A DNA stretch of 64,000 nucleotides, taken from Lacticaseibacillus paracasei subsp. paracasei (GTDB lineage Bacteria; Bacillota; Bacilli; Lactobacillales; Lactobacillaceae). Location of the stretch: the NCBI RefSeq assembly GCF_000829035.1, contig NZ_AP012541.1, positions 558,001 to 622,000 on the forward strand. The letters are read 5' to 3'. Each line of letters starts with the position of its first letter. Within the stretch, counting starts at the first letter, position 1. The notes under the pieces are model-generated. The model worked only from the letters and a program-made list of their open reading frames with translations. It made no database searches and was not told the origin of the DNA. This document shows positions 35,330-44,438 of this stretch, in pieces. Both the position numbers and the translations under genes were made by a program.

Positions 35330-35953
35330 TCAAACATGTAATGCTTTCACAATCGCTTCATTACCGCTTGCAATCTTCACTGTGTCTCGATGGCGATTGC
35401 TGTCTAAGGCTGCCACTAGGACGTCCGCGACATCTGCGCGCGAAATAGTTGATGGTCGTTGCGGCTGCAAGGTGATACTGCCTTTTGCAGGATCGTTGGT
35501 GAGCGCGGTTGGCTGGACGATGACGTAATCCAGATCCGTGTTGTGAATGAGCCATTCGTCAGCGTAGTACTTGGCGATGTAATAATCGTGCAACTGGTCT
35601 GGCCATTTGTCCGGATCTTCAGCATCAAGGGCGCTGAGCATGATGAATCGACTAATATCAGCGCGTTCAGCAGCTTTCATCGTTTTGACAGCACCATCTA
35701 GATCAACGCCGAGAAGATCTTGACCGCGGGAGCCTGCTGCGAAGACAATTGCGTCATGACCAGCATAAAGGTCAGCTAAGCGATCAACCGGCCATGAAAG
35801 ATCGAGTTCCACGGCGCGAAAGTTTTTCTCGGGATCAGGTGTCTGAGCGATTGGATCACGATAACCGCCTGTAACTGTATCACCACGATCAAGCAGTTTG
35901 TGGACCAGCAACTGGCCGATTTGGCCGTGGGCACCGACAACAAAAATTTTCAA
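35330..35953 (-). CDS. atypical SDR / NAD(P)-binding protein
   Basis: Protein of 207 aa with an N-terminal Rossmann fold (KIFVVGAHGQIGQLLVHKLL) and a YIAKYYADEWL segment that corresponds to the Tyr-x-x-x-Lys region. It resembles the YwnB/YhfK group of NAD(P)H-binding proteins that act on unknown substrates or sense redox state. Translation starts at a TTG at 35953, supported by GAAAGGATAT seven bases upstream; no ATG fits. Monocistronic. Confidence 0.82.
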   Translation of the reverse strand: MKIFVVGAHGQIGQLLVHKLLDRGDTVTGGYRDPIAQTPDPEKNFRAVELDLSWPVDRLADLYAGHDAIVFAAGSRGQDLLGVDLDGAVKTMKAAERADISRFIMLSALDAEDPDKWPDQLHDYYIAKYYADEWLIHNTDLDYVIVQPTALTNDPAKGSITLQPQRPSTISRADVADVLVAALDSNRHRDTVKIASGNEAIVKALHV

Positions 35954-36129
35954 AACAAATATCCTTTCATGGAAAATGATTGCTATTAGTATAACGTTTT
36001 TTATGACAGCAAGAAAGCCGTTGCAGGCAGGAATGCTAAAAAGTTTAGTGCGGTGAGTTTCTAGAATAACCCGGTTACAGTCGCAGAAACCCATGCATCA
36101 GGGATTTAAAGCAGTTCTGTCTGCGGCCA

Positions 36130-36165
36130 TAAAAAAACGCGGCTGCTTGCATCAACCGCGCTGTT
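36130..36165 (-). terminator. terminator of aldo-keto reductase gene
   Basis: On the minus strand CGCGGTTG pairs with CAGCCGCG and is followed by TTTTTTT. Confidence 0.78.
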
Positions 36166-36172
36166 GCCATCG

Positions 36173-37018
36173 TTAAATCATTTGAAGCGGGATATGATGC
36201 CGCGGTGCCGGGAAAGTTTGATCGAACAACGCCAATTCGTCTGGTGAAAAAGTAACATCTGCCGCGGCGATATTTTCCGCCATGTGGCTTGCTTCACCTG
36301 AACGAGGGATCGTGAGCACATCGCCATGACGCAGCACCCATGCAAGCATCAGTTGATGGGTTGAAATGTTTTTCTCTGTGGCCAAAGTTCTTAGTTCCGG
36401 TGGCAGTTTAATTGACTTGCCACTGCCTGACCCAAATGGCGAGTAACCAATCGTGGTAATGTTGGCCTGCTTTTGCTGTGGCAGCAGATCATATTCAATA
36501 CCGCGCGATTGTAAGTTATAAAGCACTTCATTAGCCGCAATTTGGTCGCCGCCCGGTTCCAGCGTTAATTGATCCATGTCATCAACGTCAAAGTTCGACA
36601 CACCATATTGCTTAATTAAACCTTCTTTTTGCAAATCCTGCAGGCCTTCGAGAGTTTCTGCTAACGGGGTTGACCCGCGCCAGTGAAGCAGATATAGGTC
36701 GAGATAATCAGTTCGCAATCGTTTAAGACTATTTTTTAGGGCTGTTCGCATCTGTCGCTTGTCTGCGTGTGACGGATAGAACTTTGAGATCAGATAGATG
36801 TTAGCGCGATCATAATCACCAAGAAAACTGCCAATCAGTGACTCAGCCGCCCCGTTGCCATACATCTCCGCGGTATCAATCACGGTCAAACCATGATTCA
36901 GTCCATACTTTAAGGCAGCAGCTTCCTGTTCACTTTGTGCCGCATTGCCTTCGCCTAAGTACCAAGTACCCATACCCATGATCGGGACATTGACGCCACC
37001 AATCTTGATTGTTTTCAT
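36173..37018 (-). CDS. aldo/keto reductase
   Basis: NADP-dependent TIM-barrel oxidoreductase of 281 aa. The catalytic tetrad is visible: Asp and Tyr in VIDTAEMYGNG, Lys in YLISKFYP, His in LYLLHWRG. The cofactor segment RSGEASHMAENIAAAD near residue 240 is also typical. Substrates are probably small aldehydes or ketones such as glyoxals. The ATG at 37018 follows AAAGGAG. Single gene on the minus strand. Confidence 0.88.
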   Translation of the reverse strand: MKTIKIGGVNVPIMGMGTWYLGEGNAAQSEQEAAALKYGLNHGLTVIDTAEMYGNGAAESLIGSFLGDYDRANIYLISKFYPSHADKRQMRTALKNSLKRLRTDYLDLYLLHWRGSTPLAETLEGLQDLQKEGLIKQYGVSNFDVDDMDQLTLEPGGDQIAANEVLYNLQSRGIEYDLLPQQKQANITTIGYSPFGSGSGKSIKLPPELRTLATEKNISTHQLMLAWVLRHGDVLTIPRSGEASHMAENIAAADVTFSPDELALFDQTFPAPRHHIPLQMI

Positions 37019-37099
37019 GATCCGACTCCTTTCTTTCAACACATCTATTATACAAGTTGTGAAAAAAATGACCGCTTTAAATAGAGCCTGTGAAAGAAG

Positions 37100-37168
37100 A
37101 TAAAAAAAGCGTGTTACCTACGCATGAACGTGCATTTTTTTGCAGGTCACGAGACAGTTTTCACGCTT
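37100..37168 (-). terminator. terminator of AAT permease gene
   Basis: On the minus strand AAGCGTG pairs with CACGCTT across a 55-base interior and is followed by TTTTT. It lies just after the permease stop. A smaller internal hairpin is possible. Confidence 0.5.
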
Positions 37169-37196
37169 CTCCATATCAATTAGTTGCTGAAATTTG

Positions 37197-38579
37197 CTAT
37201 TGCCGATTAGCTTTAACAGGTTGCGTCGCAGGCTTTCGACGTTGATACAACAAGTAATGCAGCACGACCAAACCAAGAAAGACGACACCTACTAATAATG
37301 AAACACTTGTTTCTGGGTTTAGTAGCATGAAAAATAAAGTGAACGCGAGGAAAATAAGTGTGAGATAATTGCTATAAGGCGCGAATGGCATTTTGAAAGG
37401 ATGGTTGGCCATCTGATCAGCGTGGACTTTGCGAAAGCGAATTTCGCTGACTAAGATGACGATCCACGGCACCATACCAGGCAAGACGCTGGAACTATAA
37501 ACTAGCACGAAAACATTTTTCGCGGCTGGTGCAATGTAAGGCAGTAAGGCATTCAAAATGACGCCCAGTAAAATCCCGCCGCCCACGGCGATGACCGGAT
37601 AAAAAGGTACCCCATGACGATTTAGTTTGGTGAAAATTCGTGGCAGTTGTTTGGCATCAGCTAAGGTGTATAACATTCGGCTGGCTGAGTAAATGCCAGA
37701 ATTGGAGCCAGATAAGGCAGCGGTAATCACCACAAAATTAATGAGTGAAGCGGCAAATGTGATGCCGATTTTGGCAAATGTCTGAACAAACGGCGACCCT
37801 AACGTGCTGAGCTGATTCCAAGGGTAAATGGCGACGATCACGAAAATCGCACCAACGTAGAAAATCAGAATTCGACCAATCGTGTCTTTCACTGCTTTAA
37901 CGATGGTCGGTCGCGGATTCTCAGCTTCACCTGCTGTGATACCAAGCAGCTCAACGCCTTGGTAGGAGCCGAGGACGATTGACAAGGCAAAACAGAAGCC
38001 TTTAAACCCGCCGGTGAAAAACCCGCCGTGGGTCCAGAGATTGCTGATACCAACCGGATGGCCGCCATTACCAATCCCAAATAAAATGACGCCAAGGCCG
38101 GCAATGATCATCAAAACGATCGTCACGACTTTAATCAAGGCAAACCAGAATTCCAATTCGCCAAACATTCGCACCGAAATTAGATTTGCTAGTACAAGGA
38201 AGGTGATGGCCACTAACCCCGGCAGCCAACCCGGCAACCCGGGCCACCAGAATTTGAAATATTCGCCAATTGCGATCATTTCGGACATACCAACAACAAC
38301 AAATTGGAAAATGTTGCTCCAAGCAGTGAGATAGCCAAAAATCGGATGCATGTATTCACTGGCAAACTTGGCAAATGAACCAGTTGCCGGATCAATATAA
38401 AGCATCTCGACCAATGCACGCATGATCATGTAAAGGAATAAGCCGGCAATGATGTAGGCGATCAGAACAGATGGCCCTGTCCATTTAATCGTGGCGCCTG
38501 CTCCCATGAAAAGGCCAACGCCGATGGTACCGCCAAGCGCAATCATTTGCATGTGACGGCTGCTGAGTTTTCGTTGCAT
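37197..38579 (-). CDS. amino acid permease (AAT family)
   Basis: Membrane protein of 460 aa with twelve helices. IALGGTIGVGLFMGAGATIKWTGPSV is the amino acid-binding first helix of the AAT branch of APC transporters (GABA, aromatic, serine/alanine/glycine or lysine permeases), and SIVLGSYQGVELLGITAGEAENPRPTIVKAVKDTIGRI supports it. The exact substrate is not deducible. The ribosome binding site is weak (GAAAGAAGCGAA some 12 bases before the ATG), which may limit expression. Monocistronic. Confidence 0.87.
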   Translation of the reverse strand: MQRKLSSRHMQMIALGGTIGVGLFMGAGATIKWTGPSVLIAYIIAGLFLYMIMRALVEMLYIDPATGSFAKFASEYMHPIFGYLTAWSNIFQFVVVGMSEMIAIGEYFKFWWPGLPGWLPGLVAITFLVLANLISVRMFGELEFWFALIKVVTIVLMIIAGLGVILFGIGNGGHPVGISNLWTHGGFFTGGFKGFCFALSIVLGSYQGVELLGITAGEAENPRPTIVKAVKDTIGRILIFYVGAIFVIVAIYPWNQLSTLGSPFVQTFAKIGITFAASLINFVVITAALSGSNSGIYSASRMLYTLADAKQLPRIFTKLNRHGVPFYPVIAVGGGILLGVILNALLPYIAPAAKNVFVLVYSSSVLPGMVPWIVILVSEIRFRKVHADQMANHPFKMPFAPYSNYLTLIFLAFTLFFMLLNPETSVSLLVGVVFLGLVVLHYLLYQRRKPATQPVKANRQ

Positions 38580-38702
38580 GGTTATTTTCGCTTCTTTCGT
38601 CTTGAGAAATACAAGTAATGACTATACAAGAAAAGTCTAACCGGCGCAAACAGGTGGCTATGAAACGTAGACATGAAATAGGCATCACCGTTAACACGCT
38701 TC

Positions 38703-38731
38703 TTGACATTCAAGTCACTATGTCCGTTATC
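38703..38731 (+). promoter_or_regulatory. possible promoter of DUF3800 fusion gene
   Basis: A consensus TTGACA at 38703-38708, followed after 17 bases by a poor -10 (GTTATC). A TAAACT further on has no -35. Confidence 0.35.
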
Positions 38732-38789
38732 GGCTTTTGCGGTAAACTAGTGACGGATCATTCAATAAAGTAGGATATGAGGAAATATT

Positions 38790-41021
38790 TTGGATAACAA
38801 AAACAAATTCACTGCATCATTAAATGCCTATATGGCAAAACACAAGTTGAACACCAATGCGACATCCGCAGCGATGGGTGTTTCCGTGCCGACTTTGCGT
38901 AAAGCACTGCGCGGCCAAAGCGTGAGCCGCAAGACCGCGGCTAAGATTGAAAGCATCATTAAGTCTGGCAAGGTGCCAGCAGAAGCTCACAAAACCGCTA
39001 CGAAGGCACCAGCTAAGAAGACGGCACCTAAGAAACCAGCTGCAAGTAAACAGGTTAAACCAGCCGCGACAGCGAAGCAGCCAGCTGCAAAAGCCAAACA
39101 AACTAAATCGGCTGAACAAGTGTCAGCAAGTAAATCAGCGACAACACCAAAAGCCTCGCGTGTTCAAACTAAGCGGGCAGCCAATCAGCAGTCGCAAGCA
39201 ACTAGCCAAACGCCGACTGCACCACAAACTGAAGCAGCAGCAAGTTCAAAACCGGCACGGCGCACTGCCAAACGGGTGACGCGTTCAACTGTCACGTCAC
39301 GGCAAAACCAGCGCCCCAACAATCAGCAAGAGCACAACAACAACGAGCAAACACCGAAACAGACGCCTGTTCAGAAAAAAAATCCGACGCGGCAGCATCG
39401 CTTCACGATTCGCCAGCAGCCGGATGTTGCGACACAGGAAGCAGAAGCTGAGGCTAAGAAACGTCAGACTGAAGCTAATCGGTCATCTGTATCGGCTAGC
39501 TCATCTTCAAGTCAGCAATCGACTGAGCAGCGTCACGACAATCAGACAGAGCGTCACATCAAGAAGCGGACAGTAACGGCCCCACGGCGCAATGTGAATA
39601 GAACCGATCACGAACCTGCCCGGCGTGATAATGGCTATACGCGCAACAATCGCAATAAGCCAAATGGTAATCGCCAGCCTAACCGCACGCGCCAAAATCG
39701 ATTCGCAGCCAACGCTGATCCTCAAAACTGGCAGCCAATGACTCAGCCGGCGGCATCAAGTGCCTCACAGTCAATGACAGCCAAAGCGTCGACCAACAAT
39801 CGCCATGTGCCAGCAGTGGTTAATCACGTTGAAACGCATACACCAAGTGTGATTCGATCAACCTCAAATGACCGTAACGGCAAATACAATTCAGCTAATA
39901 CTGCAAGCAGCAGTACCAGCGATACGACCAGTCAACAGGCAACGAACAGTACCAACATGCATACTAATTATGGTACTCATGATGAAGCACCGTTGGTAGC
40001 TGGCAAACAGTTGCAACTCTTTATTGATGAAAGTTTTGAAGAGCACCGTCCAGATCCGCGTACCATGCACATGGGGATCGCGGCTATTTTCCCAGAAGGC
40101 GACGACGACAGTCTCATTGGTTTCCGTAATGCGCTCTATCCCTATGGCTGGGAACCAGGGGATGAAGTTAAAGCCCGCGGTAAACAGGTTGATGCCTTAA
40201 CACAGCTGATCAAAGCAGCCGACCATGAAAACATGGGGATGTATACCGTCTTTTCACAGAAAACGACGTATCCTGATTTCGCCCCGTCAATGGAATATCT
40301 GTATCCATACATCGGCGCCACGATTCACGTGTTGCGTGATGTTGACACTACTTTTGATAGTATTGTGATCATGATCGATCATCGGAATGAATTGGAAGGT
40401 AATCAGCTGGTGATGGGCGCTGATATTGTGAGTCGCTACTTGACGCTTTCCTTGGAACGACCAATCAAGGTTCGGTTTGAGTTTGCAGATTCTCGCGAGC
40501 ATCTCGGCTTGCAACTGTCAGACTTTGTTGCCAATGCTGCTCTGCGGCTTAGTAATGACGAACTGAGCCTCATTGGGATCTCGCCAATGCCTGAGTTGGG
40601 CGTTTCGCAACACGATCAATTAGTCCGATTGACGTTACTTGGCTTGCAACAGGTTGTGATGGGTGTGCGCGCCGAACGAGCTGCAACACCATCAAAACAT
40701 TCACAACCTGATCGCTTCATGCAACTGATCTTTGATGCCACTTACGCCGATTCCGATCAGGTACGCGGTGCGTTGCCGGTTGTCAAAAATGCGGTCGAGC
40801 AACTCATCGATGTTTTGCCAAATGCCCGGGTCGGTCAAATCTCCGGTATGCCAAACCAAAGCTGGTATGACATGACAGCGCGGATGGCAGGACTATTACG
40901 GTATATCAACAAGGATCCAAAACCATATGGCCGGGTGCTTGCAAAGATCGAAAGCGTGACGAAGACTGCCGCTGACGAACTGGAAATGGCACTTGATTCT
41001 GACGATAAAGCCAAGCATTAA
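38790..41021 (+). CDS. HTH + disordered basic region + DUF3800 fusion protein
   Basis: Protein of 743 aa with three parts. Residues 1-62 look like a small helix-turn-helix of the Cro/XRE type. Residues 62-405 are low complexity: first a Lys/Ala/Pro-rich stretch (62-125) like the tail of histone H1, then Gln/Asn/Ser/Arg-rich sequence, all predicted disordered and basic. Residues 407-590 match DUF3800, an RNase H-like domain: FIDES (Asp413, Glu414), KARGK (461-465), MIDHRNE (Asp530), and FADSREHLGLQLSDF (Asp567, Asp578). Residues 600-743 are helical and unrecognised. Translation starts at TTG 38790 behind TGAGGAAA. Single gene with a strong terminator. A nucleic-acid-acting enzyme tethered to DNA or RNA is likely, but its function is unknown. 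Confidence 0.85.
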   Translation: MDNKNKFTASLNAYMAKHKLNTNATSAAMGVSVPTLRKALRGQSVSRKTAAKIESIIKSGKVPAEAHKTATKAPAKKTAPKKPAASKQVKPAATAKQPAAKAKQTKSAEQVSASKSATTPKASRVQTKRAANQQSQATSQTPTAPQTEAAASSKPARRTAKRVTRSTVTSRQNQRPNNQQEHNNNEQTPKQTPVQKKNPTRQHRFTIRQQPDVATQEAEAEAKKRQTEANRSSVSASSSSSQQSTEQRHDNQTERHIKKRTVTAPRRNVNRTDHEPARRDNGYTRNNRNKPNGNRQPNRTRQNRFAANADPQNWQPMTQPAASSASQSMTAKASTNNRHVPAVVNHVETHTPSVIRSTSNDRNGKYNSANTASSSTSDTTSQQATNSTNMHTNYGTHDEAPLVAGKQLQLFIDESFEEHRPDPRTMHMGIAAIFPEGDDDSLIGFRNALYPYGWEPGDEVKARGKQVDALTQLIKAADHENMGMYTVFSQKTTYPDFAPSMEYLYPYIGATIHVLRDVDTTFDSIVIMIDHRNELEGNQLVMGADIVSRYLTLSLERPIKVRFEFADSREHLGLQLSDFVANAALRLSNDELSLIGISPMPELGVSQHDQLVRLTLLGLQQVVMGVRAERAATPSKHSQPDRFMQLIFDATYADSDQVRGALPVVKNAVEQLIDVLPNARVGQISGMPNQSWYDMTARMAGLLRYINKDPKPYGRVLAKIESVTKTAADELEMALDSDDKAKH

Positions 41022-41037
41022 TTGGGTTTTAAATGAC

Positions 41038-41078
41038 AAAAAGGGTACTGCAATTTAACCGTTGCAGTACCCTTTTTT
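41038..41078. terminator. bidirectional terminator
   Basis: AAAAAGGGTACTGCAA pairs with TTGCAGTACCCTTTTTT. It serves the DUF3800 gene and the convergent antiporter gene. Confidence 0.88.
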
Positions 41079-41112
41079 AGATTATCAAGTGTTGTTACTT
41101 AGTGTGATCTTT

Positions 41113-43095
41113 TTAAGCAATGAAACTATTCTGGTTTTGTAGGTACGTAATTTCGTCAAAAGTAATGCGTGTCTGCAACCGTTGCATGATCTCCCGGTTG
41201 AGTTTGCCTTCAGCAAAAGCACCTTGAATGAACTCAAATTCAGCATGGAATGCCTTTAGGAACATGGCATATAGCACATCACCATCGAAAGAATCCGTAT
41301 GAACCCGGCGATGCCGATCACGATAGAAGCGGCGAACGATGTTGATGGCACTACGATTTTGACTATTTTCGGCACTTGCCAAGTACTTCATCACCGCATC
41401 ATAGCCGGCCTGCTCGATAGGTAATAGATCTTCACCGTGCTCAGTAAATTGCCGTTTCCAAAAAATCGGCTCAAGGTTAAGCAGTGTGGTTAAAAAAGCA
41501 TTTTGCGCTTCGTCTAGACCTTTATACATACGTCCCATATTAAAGGTGAACCGTAAGCGGAGAAAAAGATTTTTCCACGTTCGCTGATCTGCTGTGAAAT
41601 CATTTAAATCAATAAAGCGATTGTAATAGTGCGCTTCGTCATGCGTGATGGTCCCATTGACCCGTAAAGCTTCAATGGTTCTTTTCTCAACTTTTATGGT
41701 GGTATCAAAGATATCCCGTTGCATTCTTCGCGAAGGTTTATCGTTCAGAATCATTTCCTGAGACAACGCGTCTGCAACGATTTGGGCTTCGCTATGATGA
41801 ACGGATTCATCCCGCATGGCATCAATGCCAGCTGATAACATTCGGCGCAACCAAACATATTGGCGATTGCGTTTTGGCTGCTTAGGCACGCAGAATGGTA
41901 GAACCAGTACCGGCACAATCAGACTGAGTAAAATGACAGTTGCCGCGATCAGAATCAAGCCTTGCCGGAGCGGAAAACTGTGACCATTAACAATTTGTGG
42001 CATTGAAAACGCCAAAGATAAGGTGATGGTCCCATTCGCACCACCCAGCATCATAATGACGGCGTTGCGCCAGCGGTGTTTTTTACCAGTTCGCAGCAAG
42101 GTTCGACTCCATAGTAGGCGAACCAGTGACTTGGCTGCGTAAATGAAAATGCCAATACCCACAAGCAAACTGAACAAGCCAGCTTGTCCGCGCAAGGCGC
42201 TAACGATGACATTGGGCAGCGAGAGGCCGAGCAAAACGAAGACGAGTCCGGAAAGAATGGCCGCTACCATTTCCCAGACATTGGCGCTGACGATTTGCAT
42301 GCGGGCACTGGTTAGTCGCAAACGATCGCGCTCTACACCTTGCGCAATCCCAGAAGCAACAACCGCCAGAATCCCAGACAGGCCAAGTTCTTCGGCTAGA
42401 AAATAAACCAACAATGGCGTCAGTAACTGAATACCGACCATGATCAACGGCTCATCGTCGCCGATATGAATCAGCCAGGCCCGCAAATTCACGATCAGCA
42501 TACCTAAGACTGCCCCGACCAGGATACCGCCGAAGAAGACGAAGAGAAAATCGAGCAAGGCGTCTGTTGGTGAAAATTGTCCGGAAACATAGGCAGTCAG
42601 TGCCAGATCGAATGCGACAATGCCGGCTGCATCGTTGAACAGACTTTCATTGGACAATAGTTGCATTTGGCTGTCGCTCAAAGGATTGGTTTGGGCAACG
42701 GCGCTGACCGCTGATGCATCTGTTGGCGTGACGATGGCAATGAGTGCGAAGGCCAAACTTAACGGAATAATTGGGAACAACGCATGAACGCCAAAGCCTA
42801 AGATAATGACCGAAACCAGCACGAGGCCAACTGCCAACGACACGATATTGGTTAAAGAGCGGCCAATTTGAATACGTGAAGCATTTTGACCTTCGTTAAA
42901 CAACAGCGGGGCAATGATCGCAAAGGAGAAGACCGATGGATCAAGTGTGAAATTACGAAGAGAAGGCATAACGGCTAATGCCGCCCCAAGGCCGATCAAG
43001 AAGAATGGCAACGGGATCTTAGGAACGTGCCGTGCCAAGATGTTGCCTAAAATGACGATTGCCAACATGATGCCAAAGATAACAACCTGGTTCAA
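41113..43095 (-). CDS. CPA1-family Na+/H+ antiporter
   Basis: Protein of 660 aa: a membrane part of about twelve helices (residues 1-400) with IVTPTDASAVSAV and the ion-binding NESLFNDAAGIVAF motif typical of NhaP/CPA1 exchangers, and a cytosolic C-terminal part of about 250 residues, much longer than in minimal NhaP, probably regulatory. It exchanges sodium or potassium for protons and supports pH or salt tolerance. Translation starts at a TTG behind GGAAGTGA. Monocistronic. Confidence 0.88.
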   Translation of the reverse strand: MNQVVIFGIMLAIVILGNILARHVPKIPLPFFLIGLGAALAVMPSLRNFTLDPSVFSFAIIAPLLFNEGQNASRIQIGRSLTNIVSLAVGLVLVSVIILGFGVHALFPIIPLSLAFALIAIVTPTDASAVSAVAQTNPLSDSQMQLLSNESLFNDAAGIVAFDLALTAYVSGQFSPTDALLDFLFVFFGGILVGAVLGMLIVNLRAWLIHIGDDEPLIMVGIQLLTPLLVYFLAEELGLSGILAVVASGIAQGVERDRLRLTSARMQIVSANVWEMVAAILSGLVFVLLGLSLPNVIVSALRGQAGLFSLLVGIGIFIYAAKSLVRLLWSRTLLRTGKKHRWRNAVIMMLGGANGTITLSLAFSMPQIVNGHSFPLRQGLILIAATVILLSLIVPVLVLPFCVPKQPKRNRQYVWLRRMLSAGIDAMRDESVHHSEAQIVADALSQEMILNDKPSRRMQRDIFDTTIKVEKRTIEALRVNGTITHDEAHYYNRFIDLNDFTADQRTWKNLFLRLRFTFNMGRMYKGLDEAQNAFLTTLLNLEPIFWKRQFTEHGEDLLPIEQAGYDAVMKYLASAENSQNRSAINIVRRFYRDRHRRVHTDSFDGDVLYAMFLKAFHAEFEFIQGAFAEGKLNREIMQRLQTRITFDEITYLQNQNSFIA

Positions 43096-43174
43096 AAATG
43101 ATCACTTCCTTGATTGACCTTATTTGACCTTTCTATTTTAGCACCAATGCAAAAAAATAACCGCTCATTGGTCT

Positions 43175-43297
43175 GAGAGCGCGAGCAGGAGCGCTTAGAA
43201 ACTGTAGTGTAAGTGGCCTTGAAGTGAAAGGGCCGGTTTTTGGTCCTTTTGCTTCAAGGTCCTTACACGGAAGTTTCTGCGACTGTGAGCGCGTTTT
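43175..43297 (+). repeat. family A hairpin repeat, complete copy
   Basis: GAGAGCGCGAGCAGGAGCGC start; central arm CCTTGAAG.....GGGCC pairs with GGTCC....CTTCAAGG around GGTTTTT; outer AGAAAC pairs with GTTTCT. It shows different bases from the other copies while keeping the pairing. Confidence 0.8.
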
Positions 43298-43397
43298 CTA
43301 CAACGGCGGGTATGCTGACAATAAGGATGGCTTGTAAGTATTCTTTTTCATTGGGTTGAGCATCTTTATTGCTATGCTAATGATGTTGGTTCCGATA

Positions 43398-43422
43398 GCC
43401 TGAGCTGGCTACGCGGTGATTC
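43398..43422 (-). repeat. truncated family B repeat
   Basis: GAGCTGGCTACGCGG(T)GATT matches the outer stem of the inverted 15403-15555 copy, but the remaining arms are absent; a GC-rich hairpin of other sequence follows up to about 43460. Confidence 0.5.
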
Positions 43423-43516
43423 GGGGGTGGCGACCGCGGAACTACCGGGAACAACCTAACCAGAATAGAATAACCGACACTTTAAACAGATTATGCGTTA
43501 GTGACACAACGACAAC

Positions 43517-43924
43517 TCACTTCTTCAATCGCTTTTTTAAAATGCGGGTCATTTTTCTAGCCGTCACGCGCCAAGAGAGGTATAGGGCGATCCAAATGAA
43601 GGTGTAGATGACGATGAACGAAATGATGAAGCTGGTTAAGGCAGAGCCAATCAAGAATTGCCAGCCCATCAGGTAGTTCGTTGCAAGGACGATCAAAAAG
43701 GTGCTGATGAAATGGGTGCCATATGCAACTGGTAAACTGAGCCAGTCAAGATCGAAAATCGAAGATAGGATGCCAATGACGGCACTCATGATGAACAGTC
43801 CAGCGATAGAGCGCGGTGTTGGATTAATCGTGTCTAAATGCAACATCAAAGTGGTCAGATAAACGGTTGCGCCGATCATGATGCCAATGACGGCCTCGGT
43901 CAATAACTGCTTTGCGATTCTCAT
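43517..43924 (-). CDS. DUF3021 membrane protein
   Basis: Protein of 135 aa with four hydrophobic helices and a basic C-terminal tail (RILKKRLKK). DUF3021 proteins are almost always encoded next to LytTR regulators and are thought to restrain them at the membrane, as in the HdrM/BrsM systems of streptococci. It starts ten bases downstream of the LytTR gene end. The ATG at 43924 follows GTGAGGTGG; a GTG at 43933 is the alternative. It is the last gene of a four-gene ABC/LytTR unit on the minus strand. Confidence 0.83.
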   Translation of the reverse strand: MRIAKQLLTEAVIGIMIGATVYLTTLMLHLDTINPTPRSIAGLFIMSAVIGILSSIFDLDWLSLPVAYGTHFISTFLIVLATNYLMGWQFLIGSALTSFIISFIVIYTFIWIALYLSWRVTARKMTRILKKRLKK

Positions 43925-43934
43925 AAGGGCCACC

Positions 43935-44387
43935 TCACAATCCTAATAAACGTTTCAAGTCAGGAAGAAATTTACGACTGACCGTCAATTTTTGCTGATT
44001 ACTCATGAAGGCGGTCATATTACCGGAAAAAGAAGCTTCCAGTGATGTCAAATAATTGATATTCAGAATGGTACTTTTGGCTACCTGAATAAAAAGCTGA
44101 GGATCAAGCTTAGCGCGAATGGCTTTTAGCTGGCCACGCGAAGTATAGACCTTGGTCATCGTGTGGACCGTGAGCTCGTCACCGTAGACTTCGATTGCCA
44201 CGATGTCATTAACGGCCAGTACCACAACGCGGTCACCAACAGTTAGCGGAAGGGTTGGTCGATTGTCTGATAATTGTTGAATTTGTTGCAAGAGCTGCAA
44301 CACAGCCGGTGAAAGCCGCGCAGCCTTGATGAGCACCTCAATATCATCCGGATTCAAGTCAGGATCTTGATCAAATGAAACTTTCAT
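43935..44387 (-). CDS. LytTR-family transcription regulator
   Basis: Protein of 150 aa: a short N-terminal helical region (about residues 1-45) and a C-terminal LytTR DNA-binding domain (about 50-150) with IVAIEVYGDELTVHTMTKVYTSRGQLKAI, FIQVAKSTILNINYL and KLTVSRKFLPDLKRLL. No receiver domain, so this is a one-component LytTR regulatory system controlled by the DUF3021 partner. The ATG at 44387 follows GGAAGGAG. It is linked to an ABC-2 exporter upstream, which is its likely target or functional partner. Confidence 0.86.
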   Translation of the reverse strand: MKVSFDQDPDLNPDDIEVLIKAARLSPAVLQLLQQIQQLSDNRPTLPLTVGDRVVVLAVNDIVAIEVYGDELTVHTMTKVYTSRGQLKAIRAKLDPQLFIQVAKSTILNINYLTSLEASFSGNMTAFMSNQQKLTVSRKFLPDLKRLLGL

Positions 44388-44438
44388 AGGCTCAGTCTCC
44401 TTCCGCATGACGCCAGCGTATCGCACGATTACGTTTCA

